Source: Clostridia bacterium (GTDB lineage: Bacteria > Bacillota > Clostridia > Oscillospirales > Ruminococcaceae). From it: a stretch of 5,926 nucleotides of DNA. How positions within the stretch are numbered: position 1 is the first letter of the stretch; every line of letters begins with the position of its first letter. Of this stretch, positions 3,155 to 5,926 are shown in pieces. The stretch is taken from positions 1 through 5,926 of the forward strand of contig QKDG01000191.1 in the NCBI GenBank assembly GCA_003246805.1, written 5' to 3'. Position numbers and translations under genes: made by a program. The notes beneath the pieces were generated by a model that saw only the letters and a list, made by a program, of their open reading frames with translations, was not told the origin of the DNA and did no database searches.

Positions 3155-5257
3155 AATTTTAAGGAGCTTTGCAAAATTCCTGTTACCCCAGCGCCTGCAA
3201 ACTTCCCACAGGCGAGAACTGTTACAATGCATAAAGGATATGATGGCAGAACATATAAAAGCAACACCGAAAATTATAATTACCAGGCAGAGGCTATTGA
3301 TAACAATTTGCTTATAATAACAGTTTATTATGGCGACATTTTTGTTTTTAGGATTTTCCAAAGCAAAAACAACTGGTCAAATCAGATTGAGGGGAAAACT
3401 TCAAAGTCCGAAGCAATGACATATAATATCGGCTCCGGCTGGTACGGAAACGCATTTCATCCAATGAATAACGCTGATGAAACTATATACAACTGGTTAA
3501 AAAAGCATTGGTGGGAGATTAATAATTTTAAAAAATCAGATTCTTACGGAGCATTTTGTTATAAAAACGGTTATGAATTGCTTGGAAAATATCAGCAGCA
3601 ACTAAGGCGGGAACAGCTTGCAAACAAGCATAACATAATCAGAAACGCAATAGATAACGCAATGCTTGAAATAAAAGATATACCAAAAGCTTTCGTTAAT
3701 TTTTGTGATAGAAAAGTATCACAGCAATTTGCTTATATTTTTTTTAATAATGAAACCAAAACAGGAGAGTGCAGCAGCTGCCACAGGGTTGTCAATCTTA
3801 AAAGCAAAGCAAAACACAACGAAACCGGAAAATGCCCGAATTGCCACCATAATGTAACTTTCATTTCAGCAAACAGATGGCGAAATATGAGCAGATTTAG
3901 CAAAGACAATACCTGTGCATTTCTGCAACCTGTCAGCAACGGATTTTGTATTAGAATTTTCAATGTCAAAAAAACATTCTATCCCAAAAATTATCAAGGG
4001 TCCACGGGGTGTTCAACATATTCAAACTTCAAAGGCGAAAATTTTATATCGAGAATAGAACTCCATGAAAAAGAGCGGTCATTTTGCGATTTCAAAGGCA
4101 GGGCATTAAAAAGCTTCACCTGGGGCGACTTCCTACAGACTGGTCAATATCGTTGGTGCAATGATAGTTATTCAAGTGGCTGGGATATGTGGGTATATAC
4201 AGGAACATTTGATTCTATCACAAAGCAAATGCCCGAAATTAAGTATATTCCGCTTAAAAATATAGTAAAAGCAGGTATGCACAACCCTATGACGATAATT
4301 AAAAACGCAGTAGAAAATCCGTTTATAGAATATACCTGGAAGCTTGGGCTTAAAACCATCACGCAACAGATACTTCACAGAAACAGCTATTATTTAAATG
4401 AAGTTGTTAACCGGAACGGAAAGAATATTTTTGAAGTTTTAGGAACAGACAAGCAGGATTTAAAACAGCTTGTAAAGCTTGATATATCTATAAGCCAGCT
4501 TGATGTATACCACACAGTCAAGAAAAACAGCCCTGCTATTGACTGGGATATTTACAACTGGGTTATTAAGAATAGCGTTGCTTTAAGTGATGTTGAGAAT
4601 ATTCAGAAAATCACAACACTATCAAAAGCAATTAAGTATTTTGAAAAGCAATACAAGCAGGAATATGCATTCCAGGCTTGCTGTGACCCTGAGGATATTT
4701 GCGACGATGATGCCTTTGAAAAAATATCTGATGTTATAGGAGATTGGATTGATTATATTGGTGAATGCCAAAAGCTTGAATACAACCTCACTGATACAGC
4801 AGTTATTTTCCCTAAAAACCTGCAAACAGCACATCAGAGAACATTGGCGCTTGTGAAAATCCTAAATGAAAAATCTCGTATTGAAAAATGCAAGAACCTA
4901 TTTTCTGAACGTGCGGTGGCTTTAAAATCGTATGCTTTCAAGAATAAGCAGTTTTTAATCAGGGCAGTAGAAACACCTGAAGAAATAGTAAGAGAGGGAG
5001 CAGTTTTAAGCCATTGTGTCGGTGGATATATGGAACGTCACGCAGAGGGCAAGCTTAATATTTTCGTTATACGTCAGATTGACAAGCCGGACATTCCGTT
5101 TTACACACTGGAACTTACAACAGATTTTAAAATAAGTCAGACAAGAGGCTTTAAAAATAAATCAGCCCCAACAGAAGTAAATGCATTTATAAAAAAATGG
5201 GAACAGCACCTTGCAAAGCTTAAATCCAAGCAAGAAAGGGTTAAGGTGACAGCCTGA
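3152..5257 (+). CDS. PcfJ-like protein with internal zinc finger
   Basis: This 701-residue protein starts at GTG 3152 (VNFKELCKIP). Its C-terminal domain (about residues 600-695) is the PcfJ signature: ETPEEIVREGAVLSHCVGGY with LSHCVGGY at 619-626, then ERHAEGKLNIFVIRQIDKPDIPFYTLEL, then SQTRGFKNKSAPTEVNAFIKKW. A four-Cys zinc finger lies in the first third: Cys207-x2-Cys210-x17-Cys228-x2-Cys231. The N-terminal 200 residues are rich in Trp, Tyr and Asn and look like a beta-rich domain. No signal peptide or membrane helix is seen. PcfJ proteins occur in conjugative elements and phages, usually beside PcfK; their biochemical activity is not established as far as I know. The conserved His-Cys in the C-terminal motif could be catalytic or metal-binding, which is inference. 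The next gene overlaps its stop by 1 nt. Confidence 0.85.
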   Translation: MNFKELCKIPVTPAPANFPQARTVTMHKGYDGRTYKSNTENYNYQAEAIDNNLLIITVYYGDIFVFRIFQSKNNWSNQIEGKTSKSEAMTYNIGSGWYGNAFHPMNNADETIYNWLKKHWWEINNFKKSDSYGAFCYKNGYELLGKYQQQLRREQLANKHNIIRNAIDNAMLEIKDIPKAFVNFCDRKVSQQFAYIFFNNETKTGECSSCHRVVNLKSKAKHNETGKCPNCHHNVTFISANRWRNMSRFSKDNTCAFLQPVSNGFCIRIFNVKKTFYPKNYQGSTGCSTYSNFKGENFISRIELHEKERSFCDFKGRALKSFTWGDFLQTGQYRWCNDSYSSGWDMWVYTGTFDSITKQMPEIKYIPLKNIVKAGMHNPMTIIKNAVENPFIEYTWKLGLKTITQQILHRNSYYLNEVVNRNGKNIFEVLGTDKQDLKQLVKLDISISQLDVYHTVKKNSPAIDWDIYNWVIKNSVALSDVENIQKITTLSKAIKYFEKQYKQEYAFQACCDPEDICDDDAFEKISDVIGDWIDYIGECQKLEYNLTDTAVIFPKNLQTAHQRTLALVKILNEKSRIEKCKNLFSERAVALKSYAFKNKQFLIRAVETPEEIVREGAVLSHCVGGYMERHAEGKLNIFVIRQIDKPDIPFYTLELTTDFKISQTRGFKNKSAPTEVNAFIKKWEQHLAKLKSKQERVKVTA

Positions 5258-5926
5258 TGTGGGAAAGCATGAAAAGAACCGGAGTATATAAATGCCCGTA
5301 CAGTATGCAGCCTGAAAGCTATTTAGCAAGCCAAACTTGTTATATCAGATGTGCAGGCCATGAATCACATAAAATGTATTCTGCCGAGGCAAGCAACGTT
5401 ATTGTAAAATTCTGTGACGGTGATTTTAAAAACTGCAATCATTATAAAAAATATGAGGAGGACAAACAAATGTCAAGAATTGAAGAATTAGCAGAGGAAA
5501 ACCAGCTGGATTTATTGGAGGATAATCAGCACGCTGTTGTTACTGAAAACTACAAAAAAGCTTACGCAATACATATTGAGGTAAAGCAAAATGGTGAGCT
5601 TGCTGAAAAAGCCCTGCTGAATATGTGCAAAGGCTTAAAGCAAATGCGTGATGAGGAGCTTTTCAAGGAGCTTGGTTATCAGAGCTTTGAGGAATATGTA
5701 GAGAACAATGGAGATTATTCAATCAAAGCAAGGCAGGCATATACATATATTTCAACCTACGAACGTCTTGGGCCACAGCTTTTGCAGTCGAATGCAGGAG
5801 CGGGAATAACAAAGCTTTCACTTCTTGCTGAGGTGCCAGGATATGAACGTGCAGAATTTTTAGAAAACCACGATTTAGAATCTGAATCAGTCTCACAGTT
5901 AAAAGCCGAGCTTGAAAAATATAAGC
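5257..5926 (+). CDS. Cys-rich leader joined in frame to a coiled-coil-like mobile-element protein (partial, runs off the end)
   Basis: The ATG at 5257 overlaps the PcfJ stop (TGATG) and has AAGGTG (5243-5248) 8 nt upstream. The frame stays open to the window end (223 codons). Residues 1-71 form a small Cys-rich unit: Cys13, 28, 32, 53 and 60, ending FCDGDFKNCNHYKKYEE. This resembles the short stand-alone Cys proteins common in clostridial mobile elements. At residue 72 (ATG 5470) a second unit begins with its own strong GAGGAGG site. It contains AEKALLNMCKGLKQMRDEELFKELGY, then SFEEYVENNGDYSIKARQAYTYISTYERLG, then ITKLSLLAEVPGYERAEFLENHDLE, and starts a charged helix at the end. That pattern resembles DUF3102-like or other helical DNA-associated phage proteins, but I cannot name the family with confidence. 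Whether one protein, two, or both are made is open. Confidence 0.65.
   Translation, partial: MWESMKRTGVYKCPYSMQPESYLASQTCYIRCAGHESHKMYSAEASNVIVKFCDGDFKNCNHYKKYEEDKQMSRIEELAEENQLDLLEDNQHAVVTENYKKAYAIHIEVKQNGELAEKALLNMCKGLKQMRDEELFKELGYQSFEEYVENNGDYSIKARQAYTYISTYERLGPQLLQSNAGAGITKLSLLAEVPGYERAEFLENHDLESESVSQLKAELEKYK
5455..5472 (+). promoter_or_regulatory. strong internal ribosome binding site and in-frame ATG
   Basis: GAGGAGG (5455-5461), 8 nt, then ATG 5470 (MSRIEELAEEN). It is a better initiation site than the one at 5257 and lies in the same frame, so the downstream unit (5470 onward, at least 152 residues) can be made separately from the longer product. Confidence 0.65.

Noticed and set aside
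3137..4834. Several hydrophobic minus-strand frames opposite the PcfJ-like gene that look like membrane proteins
   Set aside because: Their hydrophobic composition is what the complement of an A-rich, Lys/Asn-rich gene produces; none has a plausible start region.
1..5926. tRNA, rRNA, CRISPR array or insertion sequence
   Set aside because: No spaced repeat array, cloverleaf, ribosomal RNA segment, transposase or terminal inverted repeat pair was seen on either strand.

Overview
The window is A+T-rich DNA that looks like part of a phage, prophage or related mobile element of a Gram-positive, Clostridia-like host. The clues are tightly packed genes on one strand, strong AGGAGG-type ribosome binding sites, short Cys-rich accessory proteins, and relatives of PcfK and PcfJ. 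No integrase, capsid, relaxase or secretion gene is visible, so phage cannot be firmly separated from conjugative element.

Layout, all coding on the + strand. (1) Positions 2-271 hold the 3' end of a GH73-type glucosaminidase (cell-wall hydrolase), as expected at the end of a lysis or late module. (2) Positions 272-403 are non-coding and hold a complete minus-strand unit: a consensus promoter (376-404) followed by an intrinsic terminator (288-320). This predicts an RNA of about 80 nt. A weaker + strand promoter overlaps it. (3) Positions 404-1096 carry three small unrecognised proteins, one extremely Cys-rich. (4) Positions 1061-1255 hold a second minus-strand promoter-plus-terminator unit predicting an RNA of about 70 nt, then two short inverted repeats. 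(5) Positions 1256-2376 carry an HUH-type replication initiator and a VRR-NUC nuclease. The nuclease has a perfect ribosome binding site but no ATG/GTG/TTG start: the codon at the expected place is ATC. (6) Positions 2377-2730 carry a small CxxC/CxC protein precisely bracketed by a 17-bp direct repeat that includes the ribosome binding site. (7) Positions 2751-5257 carry a PcfK-like (AcrIIA9-related) protein and a 701-residue PcfJ-like protein. (8) From 5257 to the end there is an open frame with a Cys-rich front part and a strong internal in-frame start at 5470.

Genes 1256 to the right end form one probable operon (overlaps or gaps of 0-20 nt) for DNA replication and processing plus PcfJ/PcfK functions. 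The most unusual signal is the pair of short, autonomous minus-strand transcription units bracketing the small-gene cluster. The second lies just upstream of the replication initiator and is antisense to a hairpin in its probable leader. That arrangement suggests antisense RNA control of replication or of early transcription, comparable in principle to plasmid copy-control RNAs. This is inference from sequence and needs RNA data.
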